Source: Muricauda sp. MAR_2010_75
GTDB lineage: Bacteria; Bacteroidota; Bacteroidia; Flavobacteriales; Flavobacteriaceae
Direction of reading: 5' to 3'
NCBI RefSeq assembly: GCF_000745185.1
Contig: NZ_JQNJ01000001.1
Coordinates: 1,325,501 to 1,389,500 of the forward strand
Length of the DNA stretch: 64,000 nucleotides
Position numbers and translations under genes: made by a program. Positions 8,495-17,223 of this stretch are shown here, in pieces; the stretch's first letter is position 1, and each line of letters begins with the position of its first letter. Under the pieces are notes generated by a model that had not been told where the DNA came from, ran no database searches, and was given only the letters and a program-made list of their open reading frames with translations.

Positions 8495-11110
8495 TTATTC
8501 CGAAGCCCCTTCGTAAATCGCATTAAAAATCAACTTATAAGTTCCTCGGGGTTGCGCACGGAACTGCGGTCTAAAAGCAAACAGTATTACGGCCCCTTTG
8601 CCGTATTTCGCTTTGACCATTGCAGGCTTTTTGGCGATATACTTGTTTTCACCCATAGCCCAACCGCTCATCAAAAGGTTCTTTTCCGCATAGGTGGCAA
8701 TGACCTCAACTTCGGGTTTAGGTGCATCTTTAATATCTTCTTTACCGCCTTCACCTTCCTTGCTCTGCTTATCTATGATGAAAGCCCTGCTCTTGTTAAA
8801 GGATACGGATACGGTATCTTTCATACCAAAGGCCAATGGGTTGGTAGTGTCAATTCCGGTTTTGATCAAAGAGCCTGGAATGAAGAAATCTTTGCTATCC
8901 ACCCCTTCAACAGCATCTTTTAATGGAAGGCCAAACTGTTCTATGACAAAATCGCTGGCGGCATCAAAGGCCAGCAAAGTCCCTCCTTGCTTTACGTAAT
9001 TGCTCAGGGCTAGAGAACCGTCCAATCCAACACCTCCTGTAAATTTTTCGGGCATTTCCAAGGGCGTATGTCCATGCAAAATGGATTTTGCTTCTTGGGA
9101 TGGCAAGATAATGGCATCATACTTGGACAAATCCACCGTTTTAATGTCCGCATCGTGAAGGGTATCGGTATCAAACGCATACTCATCCATCACGAAGCGG
9201 GTCCAACCCTCATCCATATTGGCCACCCAAGATTTATAGAGCCCCACTTTGGGTAAATGAAGCTTGGTCAACTGAACCTCTGGTTTGGCCATCAAACCAG
9301 CAAATTCCAAACCATATTCATCCGCTAGAGACTCCATCAAGGCCTTATCTCCAGTAACCACAAATGATCCCGCAGGAAAAGAAACTTTTCCCGCTTTGAA
9401 TTCGGTCATGGCTTTATAAGCCGTACCTCCGGCTTTTAAAATTTTGTTGGTAGCGGCAACTGAGGCATTGGTATTTACATTCAGCGCGTATCCATATGAG
9501 CCGTTGCGGTTGAGGCCTCCTTCATAATATTCAACTTTTCCAGTAACCTTTTCTGTTGAGACATCAAAAGGCTCTTTAATTTTAGCAACATCCACACCCA
9601 TTTGCAAGGGTAAAGTCCATCCCGCTAAATCATAAGGGGTGTCCGGAGGCCCGCCTGGGTATTGGAAACGGGTTGGATAGTCCTGCTTTTCCATCAAGTC
9701 CAACAAATAAGGTCGAAATGCCTGACCGCCATAAATCACATAGGAGCCTTTTTCGTGTTTAGTGTCGCCAATGGTAAAATCCTTTGTTGCCTTTTCAATT
9801 TCAATTCCGCCTTGCAACAACACGTTTACCAAATTGACAGCTTCAAAAGAATCCCACTGGTCTTTGCCTATCACGTAGGCAAAAGGACCTTCGGTCTTGG
9901 CTTTTTCAATGGCCGAAGCTCCCATTTTGTAAATATTATAGAGGTAATTGCTCTTTCTGTCCGCTGCCAAATCCAAAACGGCCCAAGTTGCTGTGAGCAT
10001 ATAATCCACCGCATCCCTAAAATGGGATTCGCCCCCTTTCCAGGGGTCGGGGTACATGATGTCGGTTCCATCGGTAGGCGTACCTCCAGCCACGGTTTTT
10101 GGAAGTTTTTCAGGATCGTAGAATCTAGGGGTTGGGGAGGTGTGGCCCGTTTCGGTAAGGATGCCGATCATATTGTGATAGTAGGGCACGGTTCTACCTC
10201 CACCATTCCAGAACATGGTATAGAAGTTATCGGCAATGGCTCCCGGCATATTTTCCAACGAAAAGCGTTTGGACATGGCCGAACCTACTTCACTAACTCC
10301 TGCGGTTACGGCTGGATGAATCTTCGGGTTGACCGGATCCGCATACGGAGGAATGGAAATCTTGGTCCAGGAAGGTGATGATTGGTGATGGTTGTACACA
10401 ATCTGTGGATACCATTCGTTGTACAAGACTTTGGTGACATTATAGGTTTCTGGCATGGTGTTCATAAACCAATCCCGATTATTGTCGTGTCCCATATAAT
10501 AATGGTAGAGTATGGGAGGCCTTGACGTTTCATAAGGCGTATCACGGTTTTTTCGATACCAATCCACCACAATGTCCAATCCATCAGGATTCATCACGGG
10601 CATTAAAAGGGTGATAACATTTTCCCGCACTTTTTGCATTTCTGGAGTTTCCGAAGTGGCCAGCGTATAGGCCAGCTCTGAAGTCATTTGGCCATGGGCC
10701 AACTCGGTGGAGTGCATTCCACCATCTATCCAAACAATGGCTTTCCCCTCTTGAGCAAGTTTGGCTGCTTCGCCATCTTCAACTTGAACTCTGGCCAATT
10801 TAGTACTGATGTCTTTCCATTTATCCAATTGCGCCAAATTTTCCTCAGAAGAAATAAACAGTAGGTACATTTTGCGACCCAGAACCGTTTCGCCAATCTC
10901 AATTTTTTTAACACGACTGGAAGCATTGTCGAGTTTTGTAAGATAATCTTCAATTTGAGTGTAATCTGCTAATTGGTAATCGTCGCCAACACTGAATCCG
11001 TACACCTCCTTGGGAGATGGAACACTTTGCGCTATGGCCAACGAGGTGAGGGCCAAAAACATCGCTGCGGAGAACAGCAACGTTTTGAGGTTTACAATTT
11101 TTGGAATCAT
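8495..11110 (-). CDS. Secreted M14-family zinc carboxypeptidase
   Basis: An 871-residue exported peptidase. A signal peptide covers about residues 1-28 (hydrophobic LLFSAAMFLALTSLAIAQ). The M14 domain follows. Zinc ligands are visible as the HxxE motif H133-S-T-E136 in GGMHSTELA, and a later His in YNHHQSSP near 241-242 is the likely third ligand. A long C-terminal part (about 400-870) includes a glutamine-amidotransferase-like beta/alpha region (DAIILPSQEAKS, GGTLLAFDAAS), common in large Bacteroidota M14 proteins. It probably degrades peptides in the periplasm or outside the cell. It stands alone, with a terminator after its stop. Confidence 0.88.
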   Translation of the reverse strand: MIPKIVNLKTLLFSAAMFLALTSLAIAQSVPSPKEVYGFSVGDDYQLADYTQIEDYLTKLDNASSRVKKIEIGETVLGRKMYLLFISSEENLAQLDKWKDISTKLARVQVEDGEAAKLAQEGKAIVWIDGGMHSTELAHGQMTSELAYTLATSETPEMQKVRENVITLLMPVMNPDGLDIVVDWYRKNRDTPYETSRPPILYHYYMGHDNNRDWFMNTMPETYNVTKVLYNEWYPQIVYNHHQSSPSWTKISIPPYADPVNPKIHPAVTAGVSEVGSAMSKRFSLENMPGAIADNFYTMFWNGGGRTVPYYHNMIGILTETGHTSPTPRFYDPEKLPKTVAGGTPTDGTDIMYPDPWKGGESHFRDAVDYMLTATWAVLDLAADRKSNYLYNIYKMGASAIEKAKTEGPFAYVIGKDQWDSFEAVNLVNVLLQGGIEIEKATKDFTIGDTKHEKGSYVIYGGQAFRPYLLDLMEKQDYPTRFQYPGGPPDTPYDLAGWTLPLQMGVDVAKIKEPFDVSTEKVTGKVEYYEGGLNRNGSYGYALNVNTNASVAATNKILKAGGTAYKAMTEFKAGKVSFPAGSFVVTGDKALMESLADEYGLEFAGLMAKPEVQLTKLHLPKVGLYKSWVANMDEGWTRFVMDEYAFDTDTLHDADIKTVDLSKYDAIILPSQEAKSILHGHTPLEMPEKFTGGVGLDGSLALSNYVKQGGTLLAFDAASDFVIEQFGLPLKDAVEGVDSKDFFIPGSLIKTGIDTTNPLAFGMKDTVSVSFNKSRAFIIDKQSKEGEGGKEDIKDAPKPEVEVIATYAEKNLLMSGWAMGENKYIAKKPAMVKAKYGKGAVILFAFRPQFRAQPRGTYKLIFNAIYEGASE

Positions 11111-11215
11111 TTTTTGAATGAGTTAGAATTTCGTTGGAAATTACGGAATCCTGAGGAGTAAAGTAAATCTATGGGCTGTGAATTAAATCTCCAGTCGCAA
11201 TTTTAAATCAAAAAA

Positions 11216-12592
11216 TTACAATATGGTTTCCGAAGGATGCTGCCACGCTCCCCGATATTGGCGTTTTAACAATGCTGTTGCCTCGGGGTCATCAACAATG
11301 ATTCTTTGTTGAGGGTTGTAGATCAAGGGGCGTTCCAAATCCATTGCAAGATTGGCCATGATACAGCTTGCGGTGGAAATATGGCCTTGTTCCACATCGG
11401 CCACGGGCAGTGTGTCGTTTTCAATGGAATCCAATAAATCCAACATGTGTGCCCGAGTTGCCGGAGCGGTATGCAGTTCGATGTCCTTTTCCTTTAAATC
11501 CTCTGGAAATTGTTTACGCTCGTAAACCGCCTCTTTTTTAATGATTTTGCCGCCATCATTTGGAATAAACTCGTATTTGTGTACACTTCCCTTCAAGGTT
11601 CCCTTTTCCCCATAAATAAAAAAGGCCCATGGATATTCGGGATCGGGTGGGGTGCCCCAACTGCGGTGCTGCCAAATGCAATTGAGCCCATCAAATTCAA
11701 ATATGGCGGTTTGGGTATCAGAAATATTGGCTATGGAATCCTTCTGCACGTAAATTCCCCCAGTGGAGCTTACTTTCTTGGGCCATCCTAGATCAAGCAT
11801 CCAACGCACCGTATCCAACATGTGAACACACATATCGCCCACAATTCCATTTCCGTATTCCATAAAAGCACGCCAGGTTCGGTGGGGCAGACCCACAAAA
11901 GGTCTCAAAGGAGCGGGGCCGGACCAAAGGTCGTAATCAAAATAATCTGGCACTTCTTGAACTGGTGGATTGGCATTCCATCGCATGTGGTAATAGCAGC
12001 AAATGTCCACATGGGATATGTTGCCCAATAGTCCGGCCTCAATAATGTTTTTTTTGCCTTCAACCAAATGTGGCGTGCTTCTGCGCTGGGTTCCCACTTG
12101 GACCTTTTTTCCCAATCTTCGGGCGGTGGCCAAAATAGCTTCGCCCTCCAAAACATCAAGACTTATGGGTTTTTGCAAATACAAATGCGCCCCGGATTCC
12201 ATGGCTTCAATGGCCTGAAGGGCGTGCCAATGGTCTGGAGAACCAATCAGCACAATGTCCAAATCCTTTTCGGCCAACATTTTGCGATAATCTTTATACA
12301 AACGCGGTTTTCTGCCCGATTTCTGTCTTTCAGAAACGAGTTTTGCGGTTTCTTCCAAATAGTTGCGGTCCACATCACATAGGGAAACCACTTCCACATT
12401 GGCCACTTGAATCAGCTTTAACAAATCACTTTTGCCGTACCATCCACAGCCGATAAGGCCAACATTCCATTTTTTCTCCGAATACATTATATCCAACCCG
12501 TAGGCACCAAATGATGATAAGGCTAAGGCTGCGGTGGATCCTTTTAAAAAGTTTCTTCGATTTATGTAAAATGGCTTGGGTTGGTTATTCAT
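11216..12592 (-). CDS. Gfo/Idh/MocA-family oxidoreductase with Tat signal
   Basis: A 458-residue NAD(P)-binding oxidoreductase exported in folded form. The N-terminus has a twin-arginine motif (NRRNFLKG) followed by a hydrophobic AALALSSFGAYG stretch. The Rossmann motif GLIGCGWYGKSD begins near residue 42. The family EKP motif appears as QKP (LYLQKPISLD), so the acidic residue is replaced. GPAPLRPF, TWRAFMEYGNGIVGDMCVH and a C-terminal SIENDTLPVADVEQGH are typical of the Bacteroidota subgroup acting on sugars or glycosides. The substrate is unknown. It diverges from the AraC-type regulator at 12908. Confidence 0.9.
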   Translation of the reverse strand: MNNQPKPFYINRRNFLKGSTAALALSSFGAYGLDIMYSEKKWNVGLIGCGWYGKSDLLKLIQVANVEVVSLCDVDRNYLEETAKLVSERQKSGRKPRLYKDYRKMLAEKDLDIVLIGSPDHWHALQAIEAMESGAHLYLQKPISLDVLEGEAILATARRLGKKVQVGTQRRSTPHLVEGKKNIIEAGLLGNISHVDICCYYHMRWNANPPVQEVPDYFDYDLWSGPAPLRPFVGLPHRTWRAFMEYGNGIVGDMCVHMLDTVRWMLDLGWPKKVSSTGGIYVQKDSIANISDTQTAIFEFDGLNCIWQHRSWGTPPDPEYPWAFFIYGEKGTLKGSVHKYEFIPNDGGKIIKKEAVYERKQFPEDLKEKDIELHTAPATRAHMLDLLDSIENDTLPVADVEQGHISTASCIMANLAMDLERPLIYNPQQRIIVDDPEATALLKRQYRGAWQHPSETIL

Positions 12593-12907
12593 CTTTATTG
12601 GTTTTTGACATTCAATTTAGTAATACTCTTTTAATCCCTCACTATTGCAAAAACGAAACCTGATTCTCGCTGGGGTGAACCGTTGCTTTTTAGCCCTTAA
12701 AATGAATCAGAGGTAGTACATGCCGGAAAATAGCTTCAACCAATACTGGATATAGATGAACTACTTGTTTCTTTTCACAGCATTAGCCCTGAAAGCTCCT
12801 GATTTACTTTTTGCTGCGTTTATCACCAAAAACCATGACGACCACAAAACCAACTTTCATTTCTTCTATAAATTCAGTAATGTTGACATACGGTTAATGG
12901 CTTGATC
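12593..12907. other. Intergenic region between divergent genes
   Basis: This 315-bp spacer lies between the Gfo/Idh/MocA gene and the AraC-type regulator. It has no open frame of convincing length, no RNA gene and no strong inverted repeat. It must hold both promoters, but no clear TAnnTTTG element could be assigned. Confidence 0.6.
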
Positions 12908-14005
12908 ATGGATTTTTATGCGAAAACCTTACTTATACTCTTGCTAAGCCAGTGCCTCCCTTTTTCCATATTCCTGTTTTTCACATCCCGGGGAAGAAGG
13001 GTCAGTAACCGCCTATTGGCCACTTTCTTTTTCATATTGTCCCTTCAATTCGTTTTGGTTTTCATTAAGGGTTTTCAGTTTCTAGGGCTAGATGTATATA
13101 GACTTACCCTACTTGTTGGTATTTGGTTTGGCCCCATTCTTCTTTTGTATACCAAAAGCCTCTTGTTGAAAGAGGGTGGAAAGTTAGATTTCAAAAAAAA
13201 TCGAGTTTATTTTATTCCTCCATTACTTTTTTGGATTTTGGTTTTCTTTATCCAGCGGTTTCAGACACTCGAAATCTGCGATTCCATTATTACAGCGGCC
13301 TATTTCATTTATTCCTATTTGTACTTCAAAGAGAGGGTCAAACTGAAAACAGCTACCGAACTAGAAAGTCAAAAGTTGACCATTCGGTGGATTCGAATTG
13401 TACTTTTCACATTGATAGGAATAACTGTCATAGATGTCGTTGAACTTGTGGTTCGATTGATCGATGGGATGCGCCCCATAAATTACTACATATTCTATGT
13501 AGAGCTATTGGGGTTTCTTTTTGTGTTGTACTATTATATTTTTTTTGGAGCAACACAATCCTCCCATTTTATGGGCTTCAAGGAGCTATTTTCCAACGAT
13601 GGGCAAAGGCCAAAATATGCGTCCGTAGAAATGAGTTCTGATGAATCTATTGCGCTCTTCAATGAAATAGATGCACTGCTTTCCAACCAAAAGCTATATT
13701 TAAAGAACATTAAAATAGCAGAACTGGCCGGAATACTGAAAATTCCGGTAAACAAGGTCTCCAGGTCCATTAATGAAAACTATGGAGAAAGCTTCTCTGA
13801 TTTGGTTAACACAAAAAGAGTGGACCATGCGAAGAAACTGTTATCAGATCCCAAAAATAATGATAAGCTCTTGGCCATTGCCCTTGATTCTGGCTTCAAC
13901 AATAAGGTTTCGTTTTACAAAAATTTTAAACGTCTGGTGGGTGTATCGCCTTCGGAGTTTCGAGACCGAGCATTGCTCCAGAGAAAAATGGACCCTTCTG
14001 ATTAG
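12908..14005 (+). CDS. AraC-family transcriptional regulator with multi-pass membrane N-terminus
   Basis: The 365-residue protein has about seven hydrophobic segments in residues 1-220 (such as LLILLLSQCLPFSIFLFF, VYFIPPLLFWILVFFI, LLGFLFVLYYYIFFG). A C-terminal AraC-type double HTH lies about 255-355 (LYLKNIKIAELAGILKIPVNKVSR; FNNKVSFYKNFKRLVGVSPSEFRD). This layout occurs in Bacteroidota membrane-bound AraC regulators that probably sense a signal in the envelope. The ATG at 12908 is chosen over a TTG two codons upstream. It is divergent from the oxidoreductase gene, a possible target. Confidence 0.88.
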   Translation: MDFYAKTLLILLLSQCLPFSIFLFFTSRGRRVSNRLLATFFFILSLQFVLVFIKGFQFLGLDVYRLTLLVGIWFGPILLLYTKSLLLKEGGKLDFKKNRVYFIPPLLFWILVFFIQRFQTLEICDSIITAAYFIYSYLYFKERVKLKTATELESQKLTIRWIRIVLFTLIGITVIDVVELVVRLIDGMRPINYYIFYVELLGFLFVLYYYIFFGATQSSHFMGFKELFSNDGQRPKYASVEMSSDESIALFNEIDALLSNQKLYLKNIKIAELAGILKIPVNKVSRSINENYGESFSDLVNTKRVDHAKKLLSDPKNNDKLLAIALDSGFNNKVSFYKNFKRLVGVSPSEFRDRALLQRKMDPSD

Positions 14006-14104
14006 TGTTGTGTAGAACCGTGTTGAAGTTCCCAAAATAGGGCTTTGTTGAGGGTTTACAACTACGTAGGTCATGTTATTAGAGCTTTCCCATAACCACA
14101 ACGA

Positions 14105-14145
14105 AAAACCCGCAGCAATCTAATCTTTAAATTGTTACGGGTTTT
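14105..14145. terminator. Hairpin downstream of the AraC-type gene; probable original tRNA terminator
   Basis: The outer stem AAAACCCG/CGGGTTTT (14105-14112 with 14138-14145) and an inner CAAT/ATTG pairing form a bidirectional terminator-like structure. It lies on the chromosome side of the left attachment repeat. Before the element integrated, it would have been directly downstream of the minus-strand tRNA gene now at 33,824, so it is inferred to be that tRNA's former terminator. Confidence 0.55.
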
Positions 14146-14149
14146 AAAA

Positions 14150-14163
14150 GTGGTCCCACCTGG
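14150..14163. repeat. Left attachment repeat (copy of tRNA 3' end)
   Basis: The 14-bp sequence GTGGTCCCACCTGG is identical and in the same orientation to 33823-33836, which is the 3' end of the CAT tRNA gene. Homology stops right after this point, so it is read as the integrase crossover copy at the left end of the element. Confidence 0.8.
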
Positions 14164-14273
14164 ACCTATTTTTTAGCTTCATGGTTTTTCATGTAATATA
14201 ATTGCTTAACTTATAGCACGTAAGGTGTTAGGTGAATTCTGTTTAGCAGATTTTATCATTTTATATGGTGTTA

Positions 14274-14295
14274 TTTGCCCCCTATTTTGCCCCCC
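14274..14295. repeat. TTTGCCCCCTATTTTGCCCCC repeat, left end of element
   Basis: Two TTTTGCCCCC-like units 12 bp apart. A near-identical pair in the same orientation occurs at the right end (33755-33775), between the last gene and the terminal hairpin. Outside these two places I saw no other copy, so they may be integrase arm-binding sites. Confidence 0.6.
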
Positions 14296-14346
14296 TTTAA
14301 ACGTACATTAGTCCATATAAATCCATATTAGATTAAACTACATTAA

Positions 14347-15597
14347 ATGCAATTAACTTTTACTATTAGAAAAGACAAGCAGAATAAGGATGGAACTCTA
14401 CCAATTAGGGCGGTGGTCACTTTTAATGGGGAACGGTTTCGGAAAAATATCAACGGTGTTAAAGTACTGCCTAAACATTGGAAAAAGGAACGAATCCGGC
14501 CCAACTCAAAAGGAGAACCATACAACTATCACATTGAGTACAATCAAATATTGGATGACTTTTCAGATAAGGTTCATTCTATATTCCGGTATTTTCACTT
14601 AAACCAAAGGAATCCTTCAAAAGATCTTTTTGAGCAGAAGCTTAATGATAAGACATTTGGTGAAAATTCGCTTGCCCCACAATTCTTTGAAAGCTTTTCG
14701 GAATTTATTGAGTCCGGAAGGACGACAAAAGCTCTTGGGACTATCAAAAAGTATAAGACAGTAAAAGGATTTTTAAGGCAGTTCCAGACTTATACCTCAT
14801 ATCCACTCCATTTTGATACTATAAATATGGAGTTCTATGAAAAATTCCGGGACTACTGCTTTGAAGAACGGGACACACTGAACAACTACTTTGGAAAACT
14901 TGTCGCCATTGTTAAAACCTTTATGAATTGGTCTTTTGAAAGAGGTTACCATCAAAATCTAGAATTCAAGAAATTCAAAAGAACCGAAGACCGTATTGAG
15001 GTGATTTATTTGACCCAAGAAGAATTGATGCGCCTTTACAACTTTAAATTCCATTCCAAAAAACTTGATATGATCCGGGACTTTTATTGTTTTGGCTGCT
15101 TCACAGGACTTAGATACAGCGACATTAAACATTTATCATCCTCGAACATCTATGATAACCACATCAAAATTAACGTGGTTAAAACACGTAAAATCGACCA
15201 GACAATTCCTTTGAACATTTATGCAAAGGCCATACTAGAAAAGTACAAAGACTCCATATATGAGCCTCTTCCGGCTTATTCCAATCAAAAGGTCAACGAA
15301 CATATTAAGACATGTTGCAAGAGAGCCAATATAATTACACCTACAACGACCACCAGGTACATAGGTCAAAAAAGAGTCGATATTACATTGCCCAAATACA
15401 AATTGATTACAAGTCATACAGCAAGAAAAACCTTCATTACCCTTAGCCTAATGCTCGGCATGAAGGAAGCTGTTATAAAAGAAATCTCTAACCACAGCGA
15501 TGAACGTTCATTTAAGCGCTACGTTGATGTTTCCGAAAGTTTTAAACAGAAGGAAATGGAGAATACTTGGAATAAAATAAGTGCCACCTTAAACTAA
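14347..15597 (+). CDS. Tyrosine-type site-specific integrase
   Basis: A 416-residue phage-integrase-family recombinase that would integrate and excise the element at the tRNA gene. It has an N-terminal Arm-DNA-binding-like region (TFTIRKDKQNKDGTLPIRAVV, common in Bacteroidota integrases), a SAM-like core-binding domain (about 110-205) and the catalytic domain. Catalytic residues are visible: R256 in TGLRYSD, H357 and R360 in SHTARKTF, H383 in SNHSD and the nucleophile Y392 in FKRYVDV. It begins 184 bp from the left attachment repeat. Confidence 0.95.
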   Translation: MQLTFTIRKDKQNKDGTLPIRAVVTFNGERFRKNINGVKVLPKHWKKERIRPNSKGEPYNYHIEYNQILDDFSDKVHSIFRYFHLNQRNPSKDLFEQKLNDKTFGENSLAPQFFESFSEFIESGRTTKALGTIKKYKTVKGFLRQFQTYTSYPLHFDTINMEFYEKFRDYCFEERDTLNNYFGKLVAIVKTFMNWSFERGYHQNLEFKKFKRTEDRIEVIYLTQEELMRLYNFKFHSKKLDMIRDFYCFGCFTGLRYSDIKHLSSSNIYDNHIKINVVKTRKIDQTIPLNIYAKAILEKYKDSIYEPLPAYSNQKVNEHIKTCCKRANIITPTTTTRYIGQKRVDITLPKYKLITSHTARKTFITLSLMLGMKEAVIKEISNHSDERSFKRYVDVSESFKQKEMENTWNKISATLN

Positions 15598-15603
15598 GCC
15601 ATT

Positions 15604-16773
15604 ATGAAACTATATTACAACTACTTCATTTTCAAATCAATTTTCCACAATAGATATACACTACTATTATTCTTTCCTGCTATTTCCTTTGGAATATTTA
15701 TTAGCATGATCATTGACGATTATGATGGACTTACATCAAGTCAAATGACAATTGAAAAAGTACAAGCACTTGTTTTTATCGCAACATTCATAGCAGTGGG
15801 TGTCTTTTATCCAAAAGCACTTAAAAGAATTTCCAAGACTTTTGAATTCATCAAGTATTCTAATTTTTACACTGCATCCTTCAAGCTTTTTGGAGAAAAG
15901 GACCAAAGACTATTCCATCAATACGTTTTAGAATCAATCCTTTCGAAGGATTTGAACCTCAAGAAATTTGCAAAGCAATTTGAGAATAGTCCCAAATGGC
16001 AACGCATACTTTTGGAAGAGCTAAATTCAACAACATTCAAAACGAGCTTTATTTCAGAATTGGACTTTCCCAGATTTGTAAATGAAGTATCAAACAAGCG
16101 TAAAAAATCAGGGTGGATTCGAGACCATTTGAACTATAAAACACCCTTTGAAAGAGCTTTCTTCATAGCCTCAAAGTATGCCTCCATACCATCAATATTG
16201 AACAATATCGATGGTGTAAAACAGGCAATAATCACTAACATTAACATTACTGATAATGGGGTTCAACTTGATGCGAAGGGACTTAAAGTGGATATTAACA
16301 AGGTAAATAAGGAAATCCATAATATTAATTTGAGGTATCGAATTCTGTTAAATCCAAGGATAACACAAGAGCAATTTGTCAAGATAATGCACAGTTATGG
16401 CGAAGAAAATTTGAACGGGTTCAAAGCTGTTCGTTTTGTGGCTTTTTTCACTGGATTTAGTACATATGAGAAAGAAAGATACAACTGTCAAAACATTTTC
16501 ACTCCATATAGCATAGACTTAACGGATGATGAAACCAAAGAATTCATTGCATTTCTACGCTTTTTAATGGACCGGAAAGTAATCCTTGGAAAGGAATTTA
16601 ACACCGATTCTAAGCTTGCTGAAATTGTAGAGATTCTAGTTGAAAATTGTTTGCTTTCATCAGAAACAATTCGCCGCAACTTTTCGGAAACGTACAAGCA
16701 TAGGAAATCCCTTCACCCAGATACCCTCCGAAAAATTAACACTGCCATAGACAAAGATTTACCTCCCTTATAA
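15604..16773 (+). CDS. Unrecognised two-TM protein downstream of integrase
   Basis: A 389-residue protein I do not recognise. Two hydrophobic segments lie near the N-terminus (about 15-38, LLLFFPAISFGIFISMI, and about 56-75, ALVFIATFIAVGVFYP). A long, mostly helical and charged cytoplasmic-type region follows with no visible catalytic motif. It ends HRKSLHPDTLRKINTAIDKDLPPL. It starts 6 bp after the integrase stop and so is probably co-transcribed with it. It could help element maintenance or be cargo; nothing in the sequence decides. Confidence 0.75.
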   Translation: MKLYYNYFIFKSIFHNRYTLLLFFPAISFGIFISMIIDDYDGLTSSQMTIEKVQALVFIATFIAVGVFYPKALKRISKTFEFIKYSNFYTASFKLFGEKDQRLFHQYVLESILSKDLNLKKFAKQFENSPKWQRILLEELNSTTFKTSFISELDFPRFVNEVSNKRKKSGWIRDHLNYKTPFERAFFIASKYASIPSILNNIDGVKQAIITNINITDNGVQLDAKGLKVDINKVNKEIHNINLRYRILLNPRITQEQFVKIMHSYGEENLNGFKAVRFVAFFTGFSTYEKERYNCQNIFTPYSIDLTDDETKEFIAFLRFLMDRKVILGKEFNTDSKLAEIVEILVENCLLSSETIRRNFSETYKHRKSLHPDTLRKINTAIDKDLPPL

Positions 16774-16821
16774 TTAATGTTTTCCGTTTCTCAACGAAGC
16801 GATAAGTAATTGAGGCATAAA

Positions 16822-16845
16822 ACTTACCAAGAGTAGTTGGTAAGT
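16822..16845. promoter_or_regulatory. Perfect 9-bp inverted repeat upstream of HTH gene
   Basis: ACTTACCAA and TTGGTAAGT are separated by 6 bases. No T-run follows, so it resembles an operator or protein-binding palindrome more than a terminator. It lies 68 bp before the HTH gene start. Confidence 0.5.
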
Positions 16846-16864
16846 CAATTTGGTGCTTTATCGA

Positions 16865-16916
16865 ACATAGTTTAGCTGTGAAAATCTAAGTTTCACATTT
16901 AATCGCTTAACTATGT
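16865..16916. promoter_or_regulatory. Long nested inverted repeat overlapping the HTH gene start codon
   Basis: The outer arms ACATAGTTTAGC (16865-16876) and GCTTAACTATGT (16905-16916) pair at 11 of 12 positions. The inner arms GTGAAA (16878-16883) and TTTCAC (16891-16896) pair perfectly. The ATG at 16913-16915 lies inside the right outer arm. In RNA this would fold over the start codon; in DNA it could be an autoregulatory operator. Confidence 0.6.
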
Positions 16917-17215
16917 CAAACCCTATTCTATATGGTTTTACCAAGAAAGACTTGGAAAACACCATTGAGCTTGTTATAAAAAGACTCCAAAAAACATCCC
17001 TTGTATCGGAATCACCGCTTCTTTCAGAAGAAGACCGGTTAACCCAAAAAGAAGCTGCCCATTTTCTTGGCAAATCTGAACAATGCCTAATCAAGTGGAA
17101 AAAGCAAAACAAAATTCCCTATTACCAAATTGGTGATTCGCCCTTTTATTCCAAAAAAGAGCTTTTGGAATACGCCAAAAGAAACCCACACCTGAGAAGG
17201 CCAACATCTAAATAA
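16913..17215 (+). CDS. Helix-turn-helix DNA-binding protein (excisionase/MerR-like)
   Basis: A 100-residue protein with a C-terminal HTH_17/excisionase-type winged helix: LTQKEAAHFLGKSEQCLIKWKKQNKIPYYQIGDSPFYSKKELLEY (about 46-91). Such small proteins in mobile elements act as excisionases or regulators of replication and mobilization genes. The first 40 residues are helical and unassigned. It precedes the helicase-like gene by 8 bp. Its start codon is inside a long inverted repeat, which suggests translational or autogenous control. Confidence 0.85.
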   Translation: MSNPILYGFTKKDLENTIELVIKRLQKTSLVSESPLLSEEDRLTQKEAAHFLGKSEQCLIKWKKQNKIPYYQIGDSPFYSKKELLEYAKRNPHLRRPTSK

Positions 17216-17223
17216 AGATTTCA

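Noticed and set aside
9662..10378. A 238-codon frame antisense to the M14 peptidase
   Set aside because: It has no recognisable motif and lies within the clear M14 gene.
14150..14163. A tRNA gene at the left element boundary
   Set aside because: Only 14 bp of tRNA 3' end are present; no cloverleaf can form.
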